Made by a program: the position numbers and the translations under genes. From Vibrio rumoiensis 1S-45 (lineage in GTDB: Bacteria; Pseudomonadota; Gammaproteobacteria; Enterobacterales; Vibrionaceae), in NCBI RefSeq assembly GCF_000286955.2, contig NZ_AJYK02000115.1:44518-108517 (forward strand): 64,000 bases of DNA. The letters run 5' to 3'. Positions 36,978 to 46,294 of this stretch are shown one piece after another. Numbering within the stretch: the first letter of the stretch is position 1; each line of letters begins with the position of its first letter. Under the pieces are notes generated by a model. The model saw only the letters and a list, made by a program, of their open reading frames with translations, ran no database searches and had not been told where the DNA came from.

Positions 36978-37808
36978 ATGCCTTTCCTCCTTCTCTTTAT
37001 TGTCAGCCTGTTACCTATCGCAGTGAACGCACACCCTATCGCGCAACGCATTATCACCCTCTCACCGCATGCTACCGAATTAGCGTATTCCGCAGGTTTA
37101 GGTTCAAAAATTATCGCGGTCAGTGAAGCCAGTGATTACCCTGAGGAAGCACAAAAAATAGAAACGGTCGCAAATTATCAAGGCATCAAATTAGAGCGTA
37201 TTTTAGCGCTTAAACCCGATTTGGTGATAGCTTGGTCAAAAAGCGCCTATACTCGTGAAATGCAGCAACTGTCTCAATTTGGTATTCCTATTCTTTATTC
37301 TTCTATTCAAAGTTTAGATGACATACCAAATACTATTTTACGATTGAGCCAATGGGCTGAAGACCCAACGATAGGTGAAGAAAATGCGCTGCTTTTTCAA
37401 AAAACATTAACTCAATTACGCGACAAATATCAAAACGCTACGCAAGTTCGTTACTTTTTTCAATTAAGTCAAAAGCCCATCATTTCAGTAAGTGAACCAA
37501 ACTGGCCAAGTGATATTTTTAGCGTTTGCGGTGGAAAAAACATATTAAGCCATGCTGCGGCGCCATATCCACAAGTAGGGTTAGAGCAACTGATTACCGC
37601 AAAGCCAGAGGTAATATTTACCACGAATAATGAGACAGCGAAAAATGCTCAATGGCGAAACTGGACACAAATTCCAGCAGTAGAGCACCAATTTATCTGG
37701 TCATTAAATGCAAATTGGATCAATCGCCCAACCATGAGAAGTTTAAAAGCCATCGATCAAGTATGCCATTATTTGGATACCGTACGTTCAAAAAAACCAC
37801 AGAAATAA
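36978..37808 (+). CDS. btuF: Vitamin B12 ABC transporter, periplasmic binding protein
   Basis: Binds cobalamin in the periplasm for the BtuCD importer. The 276-residue protein has a signal peptide (residues 1-18, cleavage near VNA-HPI) and then the BtuF N-terminal RIITLSPHATELAYSAGLGSKIIAVS and the helical-backbone class III segment LERILALKPDLVIAWSK. The C-terminal domain contains SEPNWPSDIFSVCGGKN and QVGLEQLITAKPEVIF. BtuCD genes are not in the window. It lies between mtnN and yadS exactly as in E. coli. Confidence 0.93.
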   Translation: MPFLLLFIVSLLPIAVNAHPIAQRIITLSPHATELAYSAGLGSKIIAVSEASDYPEEAQKIETVANYQGIKLERILALKPDLVIAWSKSAYTREMQQLSQFGIPILYSSIQSLDDIPNTILRLSQWAEDPTIGEENALLFQKTLTQLRDKYQNATQVRYFFQLSQKPIISVSEPNWPSDIFSVCGGKNILSHAAAPYPQVGLEQLITAKPEVIFTTNNETAKNAQWRNWTQIPAVEHQFIWSLNANWINRPTMRSLKAIDQVCHYLDTVRSKKPQK

Positions 37809-37912
37809 TAAGCATACTTTTATTCAATCAATATTGCTTTCAAAGTGTTTATCCGTAAAATCTGCGCCTATTAGACTGGCCTATTATTAATTATCCATAA
37901 GACCCAAATTCA

Positions 37913-38533
37913 ATGAACATTAGCTTACTGTATTGCTTTGATTTATTTGGTACCGCTATTTTCGCCATTTCAGGGGTATTATTAGCCGGACGCTTAAAAA
38001 TGGATCCATTTGGCGTGATCGTTTTAGCCAGTGTTACCGCTATTGGTGGTGGCTCTATCCGAGACATGATGCTTGGAGCAACTCCGGTATTTTGGATCGT
38101 CGACAATAATTATTTATGGGTCATTTTCCTCACCTGCCTTGCAACCTTACTTTTAGTGAAGCAACCGAAACAATTACCTTGGTATATTTTGCCGGTGTGC
38201 GATGCAATAGGATTAGCTGTATTTGTGGGAATTGGTGTTGAAAAGACCATGAGGCTGCAAGATTCTATGATGATTGCGGTCATTATGGGTGTATTAACCG
38301 GCTGTGGCGGTGGCATTATCCGCGACATACTGGCACGAGAAATCCCAATGGTACTGCGTAGTGAAATTTACGCTATTGCTTGTATTGCAGGAGGGATCGT
38401 CCATACCACCTCTCTTTACTTTGGCATCAGCAGCCAGTCCTCTTTCTTATTGGGTGTCGTCACGACTCTAAGCATTCGACTTGCCGCTATTCGTTGGCAC
38501 TTATCATTACCAACCTTGCATTTAAAAGGGTAA
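37913..38533 (+). CDS. yadS: TRIC-family (UPF0126) membrane protein YadS
   Basis: A 206-residue inner-membrane protein with about seven hydrophobic segments and two internal repeats of the UPF0126/TRIC domain. Each holds a glycine-rich loop: TAIGGGSIRDMMLG (about residue 43) and TGCGGGIIRDILAREIPMVLR (about 128). Bacterial TRIC proteins form trimeric cation channels; YadS itself has been linked to glycine uptake in some bacteria. It is the third gene of mtnN-btuF-yadS and ends before a bidirectional terminator. Substrate is not decided by sequence. Confidence 0.88.
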   Translation: MNISLLYCFDLFGTAIFAISGVLLAGRLKMDPFGVIVLASVTAIGGGSIRDMMLGATPVFWIVDNNYLWVIFLTCLATLLLVKQPKQLPWYILPVCDAIGLAVFVGIGVEKTMRLQDSMMIAVIMGVLTGCGGGIIRDILAREIPMVLRSEIYAIACIAGGIVHTTSLYFGISSQSSFLLGVVTTLSIRLAAIRWHLSLPTLHLKG

Positions 38534-38563
38534 TACTTCTTAGTTTTCAATTCTTGAAAGCAT

Positions 38564-38612
38564 AAAAAAGCAAGATTCCGAATCATAATAGACAAGGAAT
38601 CTCGCTTTTTTA
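38564..38612. terminator. Bidirectional terminator between yadS and tyrS
   Basis: AAAAAAGC-A-AGATTCC pairs with GGAATCT-C-GCTTTTTT, one A/C mismatch, around a 16-base loop. T-runs occur on both strands between the convergent genes. Confidence 0.85.
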
Positions 38613-38616
38613 CTGC

Positions 38617-38627
38617 CTAGAAACTAG
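38617..38627. repeat. CTAGAAACTAG repeat copy
   Basis: Exact reverse complement of the 11-mer at 17629-17639. It is followed by AGGTTCCCTCTAG, a partial inverted copy, giving a small hairpin next to the yadS/tyrS terminator. Confidence 0.45.
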
Positions 38628-38649
38628 AGGTTCCCTCTAGTCCCTTGAT

Positions 38650-39837
38650 TTACTTAATCGTAATACGAGCAAACTTACGCTTACCCACTTGGTATACCGC
38701 AGTACCTGATTCTGGGACAAACTTAGTATCTTCAATTTTGTCGCCATCCATCTTAGCCGCGCCTTGACGGATCATACGCATCGCATCGGATGTTGAGCCT
38801 ACTAGTCCGGCATCTTTCAACACATTACCAATTGCCATACCTGCTTCAAATTCAAACTCAGGCATTTCATCAGGCATCGCACCTTTTTGGAAACGGTTAA
38901 TGAACTCTTGTTCTGCGGCATCGGCATCTGCTTCACCGTGAAAACGAGCGATAATCTCTTTTGCTAATAAGATTTTCACATCTCGTGGGTTTTTACCCGC
39001 TGCCACGTCTGCTTTAAATTGCTCGATTTCTTCTAATGCACGGAATGAAAGCAATTCATAGTAGCTCCACATCAATACATCAGAAATCGACATGATTTTA
39101 CCAAACATCTCACTTGGTGCTTCACTGACCCCAATGTAGTTATGAGCAGACTTAGACATCTTCTTCTCACCATCAAGGCCGACAAGCAAAGGCATCATCA
39201 ACACAACTTGTGGTTTTTGACCATTAGCTTTTTGCAGTTCACGACCCATCAGTAAGTTGAATTTCTGATCAGTACCGCCAAGTTCCACATCCGTTTCCAT
39301 CGCTACTGAATCGTAACCTTGCAGTAATGGATACATAAACTCATGGATAGCAATCGGTTGATTACCGGCATAACGCTTTTTAAAGTCATCACGTTCCAGC
39401 ATACGAGCAACCGTTTGATTGGATGCTAAGCGGATCATACCTGCTGCGCCTAATTCATTTAACCATTCAGAGTTAAATTGAATTTTCGTTTTAGCTGGGT
39501 CTAAAATTTTAAAAACTTGTTGTTTATACGTTTCCGCATTAGCTAGAACATCTTCACGAGTTAAAGGAGGGCGCGTTGTGTTTTTGCCGCTAGGATCACC
39601 AACCATACCAGTAAAGTCACCAATCAAAAACGTCACTTCATGGCCTAACTCTTGAAAAGCACGTAATTTATTTAAAATCACGGTGTGGCCTAAATGGATA
39701 TCTGGAGCCGTTGGATCGGCACCTAGCTTAATACGTAAAGGACGGTTTTCTTTTAATTTTGCAATTAGTTCTTCTTCAGGAATTAATTCTTCCACACCGC
39801 GCTTTATCTCAGCCAGTGCTGCTTCAATACTCGCCAT
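38650..39837 (-). CDS. tyrS: Tyrosyl-tRNA synthetase
   Basis: Charges tRNA-Tyr. The 395-residue class I synthetase has the HIGH-type motif [10 protein letters not shown] (about residues 48-57), the tyrosine/tRNA specificity helix [28 protein letters not shown] and the KMSKS loop ([14 protein letters not shown], about 230). A C-terminal S4-like RNA-binding domain includes [22 protein letters not shown]. The length and HLGHTV variant indicate the shorter, TyrZ-like bacterial branch rather than the E. coli TyrS branch (424 residues, HIGHL). Vibrios can carry two tyrS genes. Divergent from the M23 peptidase gene; no T-box is visible. Confidence 0.95.
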   Translation of the reverse strand: MASIEAALAEIKRGVEELIPEEELIAKLKENRPLRIKLGADPTAPDIHLGHTVILNKLRAFQELGHEVTFLIGDFTGMVGDPSGKNTTRPPLTREDVLANAETYKQQVFKILDPAKTKIQFNSEWLNELGAAGMIRLASNQTVARMLERDDFKKRYAGNQPIAIHEFMYPLLQGYDSVAMETDVELGGTDQKFNLLMGRELQKANGQKPQVVLMMPLLVGLDGEKKMSKSAHNYIGVSEAPSEMFGKIMSISDVLMWSYYELLSFRALEEIEQFKADVAAGKNPRDVKILLAKEIIARFHGEADADAAEQEFINRFQKGAMPDEMPEFEFEAGMAIGNVLKDAGLVGSTSDAMRMIRQGAAKMDGDKIEDTKFVPESGTAVYQVGKRKFARITIK

Positions 39838-39975
39838 TTAGGTTTTCTCCAAAAATTAGGCATAAAAAGTGTATCAAGACATGATACGCAATAGCGCCCT
39901 TTTTGGAAACCAGTTAGACTTACTCATCTTCTTTTTCAGGCGAATAATTGCCTTTTCACGCGAAAATTTTAGACC

Positions 39976-41262
39976 ATGAAAGCATTCATCAATCAATTAC
40001 CTGTAATTCATAAAATACTGATCAGTTTTATCAGCGCCTTAACCATCGTGGTGATCTTTGCTCTTCCTGATATCGACGATCTAGCAGAAAACGAGCCACG
40101 CTTAAAAGTTGGCAAACTCTATCCATTGGCAATCCCCAGCGATATTGTGACACACCAAGACCCACCTCGCGCATTTACAACGTGGGAAAACTACAGCGTA
40201 AAATCAGGAGAAAGCGCGGCAACCCTATTTAATCGCATCGGCTTATCTCCTCAATTATTGCATCAATTGGTTACTACCAACACAGAGATTGAATCTCAGC
40301 TATCTCGACTGCGTCCTGGCGATAAATTAAGCTTTGGATTTAATGGCGATCATGAATTAACTCAGATCATTCGCCCGCTTTCATCTTATGAATCCTTTCG
40401 TATTAGTAAAGTAAACGATACCTTTAAATCGCATATTGAGAAAAAAGAAATCAACCTTCACTACAATTATGCAGAAGCTACCATTACGTCAAACTTTTGG
40501 AATGCGGCAATCACCTCAGGTTTAAGTGCTAACCAAATCATGGGGTTAGCGGGAATTTTCGGTTGGGATGTTGACTTTGCACTCGACATCCGAGAAGGCG
40601 ACCATTTTGAAGTGCTATATGAAGAACAATTTGTAGAAGGCAGAAAAATTGGGCGAGGTAATATCATTGCCGCGGTATTCACCAACCAAGGCAGCACCTT
40701 TAAAGCTATCTACAACCCTGAAGATGGCAATTATTACGATGAAAATGGACGAGCAATGAAAAAAGCCTTCTTGCGCTCACCGATTGATTTTCGCCGTGTA
40801 ACGTCTAACTTCAACCCAACACGACGCCACCCAGTCACAGGTAAGATTGCCGCTCACCGAGGCACCGATTACGCTGCTCCAGTCGGCACTCCAATATGGG
40901 CAGCCGGTGACGGTGTGGTTGAAAAAGCAGGGTACAACCAATTTAATGGTAATTATGTTTTTATTCGCCACAGCAGCACCTATATCACTAAGTACTTACA
41001 CATGAAAAAACGCTTGGTGAATACGGGACAAAGAGTGAAACAAGGCGATACGGTGGGAACTCTAGGAGGAACAGGCCGAGTGACTGGCCCTCATTTACAT
41101 TATGAGTTCTTAGTCAATGGCATACATAAAAACCCACGTACTGTCGATTTACCGCAATCAAAATCACTAACAGGTAAGAAAAAAGATGATTTTATTCGTT
41201 TAGCCTCTAAAGAGCTGGCCAAATTAAAACGCTATAACCATTTATTGATTGCCAAAGAATAA
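39976..41262 (+). CDS. M23-family murein DD-endopeptidase (MepM/Shy type)
   Basis: Cuts peptide cross-links in peptidoglycan to allow cell-wall growth. The 428-residue protein has an N-terminal membrane anchor (about residues 12-32), a LysM/OapA-like region around WENYSVKSGESAATLFNRIGLSPQLLHQL, a middle domain, and the LytM zinc site at about 288-375. The zinc ligands are in HRGTDYAAPVGTPIWAAG (His and Asp) and GPHLHYEF (HxH). Active-site residues appear complete, so it should be an enzyme rather than an EnvC-like activator. Vibrio cholerae has ShyA, ShyB and ShyC in this family; position next to tyrS suggests ShyC, but I cannot confirm that. A terminator follows. Confidence 0.87.
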   Translation: MKAFINQLPVIHKILISFISALTIVVIFALPDIDDLAENEPRLKVGKLYPLAIPSDIVTHQDPPRAFTTWENYSVKSGESAATLFNRIGLSPQLLHQLVTTNTEIESQLSRLRPGDKLSFGFNGDHELTQIIRPLSSYESFRISKVNDTFKSHIEKKEINLHYNYAEATITSNFWNAAITSGLSANQIMGLAGIFGWDVDFALDIREGDHFEVLYEEQFVEGRKIGRGNIIAAVFTNQGSTFKAIYNPEDGNYYDENGRAMKKAFLRSPIDFRRVTSNFNPTRRHPVTGKIAAHRGTDYAAPVGTPIWAAGDGVVEKAGYNQFNGNYVFIRHSSTYITKYLHMKKRLVNTGQRVKQGDTVGTLGGTGRVTGPHLHYEFLVNGIHKNPRTVDLPQSKSLTGKKKDDFIRLASKELAKLKRYNHLLIAKE

Positions 41263-41267
41263 AAACA

Positions 41268-41295
41268 AAAAAGCCCAGAGTAATCTGGGCTTTTT
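41268..41295. terminator. Bidirectional terminator between the M23 gene and erpA
   Basis: A perfect 12-bp stem (AAAAAGCCCAGA and complement) with four-base loop GTAA and T-run on both strands; the flanking genes converge. Confidence 0.92.
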
Positions 41296-41341
41296 AACCA
41301 AGTTGGTTCGTACCGTTTACGCTAGTGACCTAACTTATCAT

Positions 41342-41683
41342 TTATACGCTAAAGGACGCACCACAGCCACAAGTGGTCGTTGCATTAGGGTTATTCACAA
41401 AAAAGCGAGAACCTTCAAGCCCTTCCGTATAATCCACAACTCCACCGATTAGGTATTGCAAGCTCATAGGATCAACCACTAAGGTCACACCTTGCTTAAC
41501 AATGGTCGTGTCGCCTTCATTCACTTTTTCATCAAAAGTAAAACCGTATTGAAAACCGCTACAGCCACCACCGGTGATGTATACACGAAGTTTCAAATCT
41601 GGGTTTTCTTCTTCCGAAATCAATATCTTCACTCGGGATGCTGCTGTATCCGAAAAAGATAGCGGTAATTGCTCATCGCTCAT
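41342..41683 (-). CDS. erpA: A-type iron-sulfur carrier protein ErpA
   Basis: Delivers 4Fe-4S or 2Fe-2S clusters to apoproteins such as IspG/IspH and respiratory enzymes. The 113-residue product (E. coli 114) is nearly the E. coli sequence as I recall it: [23 protein letters not shown] with the first cluster Cys, [12 protein letters not shown], and the C-terminal [11 protein letters not shown] with the other two. The start MSDEQLPL at 41683 follows GAGAGG; the longer frame to 41713 lacks a site. Its neighbour is hemL, as in E. coli, where clcA lies between. The 399-base gap to hemL (41684-42082) shows no gene; I saw no clear IscR site. Confidence 0.96.
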   Translation of the reverse strand: MSDEQLPLSFSDTAASRVKILISEEENPDLKLRVYITGGGCSGFQYGFTFDEKVNEGDTTIVKQGVTLVVDPMSLQYLIGGVVDYTEGLEGSRFFVNNPNATTTCGCGASFSV

Positions 41684-42082
41684 GACGACCTCTCTCATTA
41701 GCGTTAATACCAAGCCAGCTCAATGCTCACTTGATATGTTTAACTTGGGTAGAAACCACGCTCAATTGATTAAGAAATGGTTTTAGATGAAATGATTATC
41801 TAATACCTGACCTTATCGTTCAAGTATTCATCTACGTTAAGCGTAAATTAGATTTACTCAATAATCATTTCTTATTGATAGTGAACCTTATTCACACATT
41901 CTGTAGCACTTTTCTTATCTTGAAATGAGGAAGATATTGAGCTTAATGTGAAAATCCCCCCCGAAGTAAGTGCAAAATACCTCAACTTAGTTACAATGCA
42001 TCATCAAAATATATCTCAATCGTACCCTCACTTTGATTCAAATACGATTGCCAAGTAGTAATACACTATTTAAGGATAGACC

Positions 42083-43375
42083 ATGAGCAAATCTGCTGAA
42101 CTATACCAAAAAGCACAAAAAATCATTCCTGGCGGCGTTAACTCTCCTGTTCGCGCTTTTAGTGGCGTGGGCGGCGAACCATTATTTATTGAACGTGCCG
42201 ATGGAGCCTTAATCTTTGATGCCGACGGTAAAGCTTATATTGATTATGTAGGGTCTTGGGGACCAATGATCTTAGGTCACAATAACTCAGCGGTGCGCAA
42301 TGCGGTCATCAAAGCGGCAGAACGTGGGTTAAGTTTTGGCGCACCAACCAAAACAGAAATAAAGATGGCAGAGCTAGTTTCAGAAATGGTGCCATCAATG
42401 GAACAACTTCGCATGGTAAGCTCTGGAACAGAAGCAACCATGAGTGCCATTCGTCTTGCTCGTGGCTTTACTGGCCGCGATAAAATTCTAAAGTTTGAAG
42501 GCTGCTACCACGGTCATGCGGATAGCCTCTTAGTTAAAGCTGGTTCTGGCGCGTTAACATTAGGCCAACCGAGCTCTCCCGGTGTTCCCGCTGATTTTGC
42601 TAAACATACCCTAACGGCAACCTTTAATGATCTCGATTCAGTAGAAGCGTTATTTAATGCTAACAAAGATCAAATCGCTTGTATCATCGTAGAACCGGTT
42701 GCTGGCAACATGAACTGTATTCCTCCTGTTGAAGGCTTCCTTGAAGGCTTACGTGAGATTTGTGACCAACATGATGCACTGCTTATTTTTGATGAAGTCA
42801 TGACGGGCTTTCGCGTGGCACAAGGTGGCGCACAAGATTATTACGATATCAAACCAGACCTCACGACTTTAGGCAAAATCATCGGTGGTGGCATGCCAGT
42901 AGGTGCATTTGGTGGACGTAAAGATGTTATGCAGTTTATTGCTCCAACGGGTCCGGTGTATCAAGCGGGTACGCTTTCAGGAAATCCAATTGCAATGGCT
43001 GCAGGTTTGGCTTGTTTAAAAGAATTACGCGGTGAAGAAAACGAAGCCCGTTTAGCTAAGCGTACTAAGCAACTAACCAAAGGCTTGAAAAAAGCGGCTG
43101 AAAAATACGAGATACCCTTTGCGGTTAATCGTGTTGGCGGTATGTTTGGCTTCTTCTTTACTGAGCAAAAAACCATTACTTGCTATGAAGATGTGACCAA
43201 GTGCGATATTGAGCAGTTTAAACGCTTCTTCCACTTAATGTTAGAACACGGTGTTTACCTTGCGCCTTCTGCTTTTGAAGCAAGCTTCATGTCACTTGCA
43301 CACACTTCACGTGAAATTGAAGCTACCATTGAAGCCGCAGAGCGTTGTTTTGCCATCATGGCACAAGATAAGTAA
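42083..43375 (+). CDS. hemL: Glutamate-1-semialdehyde 2,1-aminomutase
   Basis: PLP enzyme making 5-aminolevulinate, the first committed haem precursor in the C5 pathway. The 430-residue protein (E. coli 426) has N-terminal [17 protein letters not shown], the substrate loop [26 protein letters not shown], the cofactor Asp in [12 protein letters not shown] and the Schiff-base lysine in [18 protein letters not shown] (about residue 265). Divergent from erpA. A terminator hairpin follows at 43461. Confidence 0.97.
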   Translation: MSKSAELYQKAQKIIPGGVNSPVRAFSGVGGEPLFIERADGALIFDADGKAYIDYVGSWGPMILGHNNSAVRNAVIKAAERGLSFGAPTKTEIKMAELVSEMVPSMEQLRMVSSGTEATMSAIRLARGFTGRDKILKFEGCYHGHADSLLVKAGSGALTLGQPSSPGVPADFAKHTLTATFNDLDSVEALFNANKDQIACIIVEPVAGNMNCIPPVEGFLEGLREICDQHDALLIFDEVMTGFRVAQGGAQDYYDIKPDLTTLGKIIGGGMPVGAFGGRKDVMQFIAPTGPVYQAGTLSGNPIAMAAGLACLKELRGEENEARLAKRTKQLTKGLKKAAEKYEIPFAVNRVGGMFGFFFTEQKTITCYEDVTKCDIEQFKRFFHLMLEHGVYLAPSAFEASFMSLAHTSREIEATIEAAERCFAIMAQDK

Positions 43376-43400
43376 ATAGCACTGCTCTATACTTCGGTCA

Positions 43401-43448
43401 CTTAGGGTATATAGCCAACAAAACGGTAACTTCAAGTACGAAGGGTAT
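43401..43448. repeat. Dispersed repeat with inverted GGGTAT/AACTTCAAG motif
   Basis: The stretch contains AGGGTATATAGCC and GTAACTTCAAG and ends AAGGGTAT. It resembles the Vibrio intergenic repeat whose commoner form ATACCCAAATAACTTCAAGATG is present at 49709-49730. Non-coding; lies between hemL and its terminator. Confidence 0.4.
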
Positions 43449-43460
43449 CGCTCATAAATC

Positions 43461-43495
43461 AAAGAGCATACGACTTATATCGATGCTCTTTTTTA
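43461..43495. terminator. Terminator of hemL, overlapping the end of the small convergent gene
   Basis: AAAGAGCAT (43461-43469) pairs with ATGCTCTTT (43483-43491), followed by a T-run on the plus strand. Confidence 0.75.
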
Positions 43496-43606
43496 TTGCC
43501 AGTTTACCACCACCAAAACAGCCAACAGGACAATAATTAAAGTAAACCAAGGGATACTTTTCTTCTGTTTGCTTTTACAGCCACTTTTATTATCACAACA
43601 CCCCAT
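43493..43606 (-). CDS. 37-residue cysteine-rich small membrane protein
   Basis: Found by eye in the hemL-permease gap. The ATG at 43604-43606 is preceded by AGAGGTGG, and the frame runs 37 codons to TAA. The N-terminal half, MGCCDNKSGCKSKQKKSIP, is cytosolic-looking, with three cysteines (CC and C) and many lysines. The second half, WFTLIIVLLAVLVVVNWQ, is one perfect membrane helix. By the positive-inside rule the Cys/Lys end should face the cytoplasm. A terminator lies at its 3' end. Cysteines could bind metal or be acylated; I know no function. The coding evidence is the ribosome site, the coherent membrane topology and the terminator. Similar tiny proteins may exist in other vibrios but go unannotated. 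Confidence 0.65.
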   Translation of the reverse strand: MGCCDNKSGCKSKQKKSIPWFTLIIVLLAVLVVVNWQ

Positions 43607-43763
43607 TTATCCACCTCTTTCGTTTTGTAATATCACTTGTGAATTTTTAACTATCTTCTTAATGATTGATTGATAAGGTTTCTGTTTATCGCCATTATAT
43701 ACTTCAGAAACCGTTATTACGGCTAACATACCTTTTTCATTAGCGGCCAAGCAAGGAAAAAAC

Positions 43764-44849
43764 ATGCCTAACAAATTTAAGATCTCCCCGACCCACTGGG
43801 TTTTAGTGATTGCGTTGCTTTTTGCAGCTTATGCATGTTACTTATTAATTACGCCTTATCTCAACTCGATCATTATGGCGTTTATCATTTCGTTGCTTAT
43901 CTATCCTTTACATGAAAAGCTCGAGCAACGCTGGCCAAAGCACCGAAATACTTCCGCCTTCGTATCATGCTTATTACTTACCTTCGTAATTGTGATCCCA
44001 TTGCTTGCCATTTTTGCCGCCATTATTCAGCAAGGAGCTCACTTTTCACAAACGGTTTATGCATGGGCGACTGACGGTGGTATCCAAACCGTACTCAATC
44101 ATCCTTATATTGCCAAAGGGCTTAGTATTGTGAATCAGTACTTACCTTTCGATAATATTAGCCCACAAGAAATTGCTCAACGTGCCGCTAAATTCATATC
44201 TCAATTTGGTTCTATCTTAGTTTCAATCAGTGCAGGCATTCTTGGCGATGCAACAAACTTCTTAATGAACTTCTTTTTAATGTTGTTCGTGTTGTTCTTC
44301 TTATTGCGTGACAATGAAAAACTCGTCAATGGCATGCGTCATATTTTACCCTTATCTCGCAGCCAAGAAGATCGCTTGCTAAGCGAAATCCAAGATGTGT
44401 CGAAATCGGCGATCTTAGGCTCATTCTTAACGGCTATTGCTCAGGCTATAGCTGGCGGTTTTGCTTTATGGTTAGTCGGTCTTCCAGGATTATTCTGGGG
44501 AACCATGATGGGCGCAGCTTCATTTATTCCTGTCGTCGGAACCGCTCTGGTTTGGGTACCTGCTGCCATTTATTTATTATTAACTGGCGACATTGGTTGG
44601 GCTATTTTCCTAATAGTATGGGGCGTTGCAGTGATCGGTTCTATTGACAACATCATTCGCCCACTCCTGATGCAAGGCAGCGCTGGAATGGATACTTTAA
44701 TGATTTTCTTTGCACTGTTAGGCGGCATTCAATTATTTGGTTTAATTGGGTTAATCTATGGCCCTCTGATCTTTGCCATCACCATGGTGTTATTCAAGAT
44801 GTATGAAGAAGAATTTAAAGCCTTCTTAACCTCACAAGATAATAGCTAA
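43764..44849 (+). CDS. AI-2E-family membrane transporter (PerM/YdiK type, UPF0118)
   Basis: A 361-residue inner-membrane protein with about eight hydrophobic segments and family landmarks: NSIIMAFIISLLIYPLHEKLEQR (residues 35-55), the central DFLMN-type NFLMNFFLMLFVLFFLLRDNEKL, the LPGLFWGTMMGAASFIPVVGTALVWVPAAIYLL stretch and the C-terminal GLIGLIYGPLIFAITMVLFKMYEEEF. Members export or import varied small molecules, with some reported as Na+/H+ antiporters or AI-2 exporters. No substrate can be named here. It is followed by a terminator and then rsmC. Confidence 0.88.
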   Translation: MPNKFKISPTHWVLVIALLFAAYACYLLITPYLNSIIMAFIISLLIYPLHEKLEQRWPKHRNTSAFVSCLLLTFVIVIPLLAIFAAIIQQGAHFSQTVYAWATDGGIQTVLNHPYIAKGLSIVNQYLPFDNISPQEIAQRAAKFISQFGSILVSISAGILGDATNFLMNFFLMLFVLFFLLRDNEKLVNGMRHILPLSRSQEDRLLSEIQDVSKSAILGSFLTAIAQAIAGGFALWLVGLPGLFWGTMMGAASFIPVVGTALVWVPAAIYLLLTGDIGWAIFLIVWGVAVIGSIDNIIRPLLMQGSAGMDTLMIFFALLGGIQLFGLIGLIYGPLIFAITMVLFKMYEEEFKAFLTSQDNS

Positions 44850-44911
44850 TCTCAGGTTCAGATACCGAAAAACACGGATAGCGATTAATAAAACTGAAAA
44901 CATTGGTATCA

Positions 44912-44946
44912 AGACCTGATTGTGAGAAAATCAGGTCTGTTTTTTT
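44912..44946 (+). terminator. Terminator after the AI-2E-family gene
   Basis: A 10-bp stem (AGACCTGATT, complement 44929-44938) with a 7-base loop, then G and seven T. Confidence 0.85.
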
Positions 44947-44961
44947 ATAGAGTAATGAACG

Positions 44962-45990
44962 ATGTCTGCTTACACCGCCCCAAGCCAAATCGCACAGCGT
45001 CAACTTGAATATTTTCATGGCAAGCATGTCTTAATCGCTGGTGAAGCTGAAGATCTCTTCGCATTAGAATTAACCAAGCATTGTGAGTCTGTTTCGGTTT
45101 TTACCACTCATTATGGTTACCACAAACAGTTTAGCCAACACAGCCAAATTACTTCCTATTTTGGCGCTCAACTTGAAGCCGATACTCACGCTGATATGTT
45201 GCTGCTTTATTGGCCGAAAGCAAAAGCCGAAGCCGAATATTTATTAGCAATGCTAATGGCAAAGTTAGGCACGAACACTGAAATTTGCGTGATAGGTGAA
45301 AACCGTTCCGGCGTGAAAAGCATTGAAAAAATGTTTAGCCAATACGGTATTGTAAAAAAATACGATTCAGCTCGTCGTTGCTCTTTCTATTGGGGTAAAT
45401 GTCTAAATGAAGTGACGCCATTTAACTTGCAAGATTGGTATAAAACCTACCCACTCACTGTCGGTAATGACACTCTGACTATCAAAAGCTTACCTGGCGT
45501 ATTCAGCCATGGCGAGTTTGATAAAGGTTCTGAATTATTACTTGAAACCCTACCAAGATTAAAAGGTCGAGTGTTAGATTTTGGTTGTGGCGCAGGAGTG
45601 ATAGGTTCAGTTATTGCCACTCGCAACCCTGATGCAAAAATGGACATGTGTGACGTTAGTGCTCTTGCCATCGAATCAAGCAAAGCAACATTACAAGCCA
45701 ACGGACTCGAAGGAAACGTCTTCGCTTCAGACATTTATTCTGATACCGGTAAAACATACCATTACATCATCAGTAATCCCCCTTTTCACTCAGGGTTAGA
45801 TACTCAATACTCTGCAGCGGAAACCTTTTTATCTCAAGCGCCAACACACCTTGCTCGTCAAGGAAACATGTTCATTGTGGCGAACAATTTCTTAAAGTAC
45901 CCACCTATCATTAGCCGCAGCTTTGGTGAGTGCACAACGGTAACGAAAAATACCAAGTTTAGTATTTATCACGCCATTAAAACCAAGTAA
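44962..45990 (+). CDS. rsmC: 16S rRNA (guanine1207-N2)-methyltransferase RsmC
   Basis: Methylates G1207 in 16S rRNA during 30S assembly. The 342-residue chain (E. coli 343) is a tandem of two methyltransferase folds. The N-terminal half lacks a SAM motif (ending near [13 protein letters not shown]), and the active C-terminal half has motif [17 protein letters not shown] (about residue 198) and the N2-guanine signature [13 protein letters not shown] (about 268). The ATG lies just after the upstream terminator, so it has its own promoter in the short gap. Confidence 0.95.
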   Translation: MSAYTAPSQIAQRQLEYFHGKHVLIAGEAEDLFALELTKHCESVSVFTTHYGYHKQFSQHSQITSYFGAQLEADTHADMLLLYWPKAKAEAEYLLAMLMAKLGTNTEICVIGENRSGVKSIEKMFSQYGIVKKYDSARRCSFYWGKCLNEVTPFNLQDWYKTYPLTVGNDTLTIKSLPGVFSHGEFDKGSELLLETLPRLKGRVLDFGCGAGVIGSVIATRNPDAKMDMCDVSALAIESSKATLQANGLEGNVFASDIYSDTGKTYHYIISNPPFHSGLDTQYSAAETFLSQAPTHLARQGNMFIVANNFLKYPPIISRSFGECTTVTKNTKFSIYHAIKTK

Positions 45991-46010
45991 CCCGATCTCT
46001 TATATTCAGC

Positions 46011-46036
46011 GCTTCAAGATGTGAGTTTCAGTAACG
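46011..46036. repeat. Dispersed repeat copy (CTTCAAGATGTGAGTTTCAG)
   Basis: Diverged copy of the element at 661-684 and 835-857, 20 bases after rsmC. The remaining 258 bases up to chiS contain no gene and presumably the chiS promoter. Confidence 0.5.
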
Positions 46037-46294
46037 ATAAAATAAACTGTCACTCACTCTTTTCTCCTTACCTTTCTGCATTCTTAATTTAAAGCCATAA
46101 AAATAACTTAAAAACCGAATTATTATGTGATTTGGCGGCTTTGGTCACCTTTTTTACCGATGGAAAACAAGTTTCCTTAACTATTGGTCGAAAAAATTGT
46201 AAAAGGGTATACTAGCGTTAATTTATAAAAACCTTATCTTTTCTAATGATAGAGAAGATTCCTCTTACTTCATTGACTACAAGTAAATAGAGCG

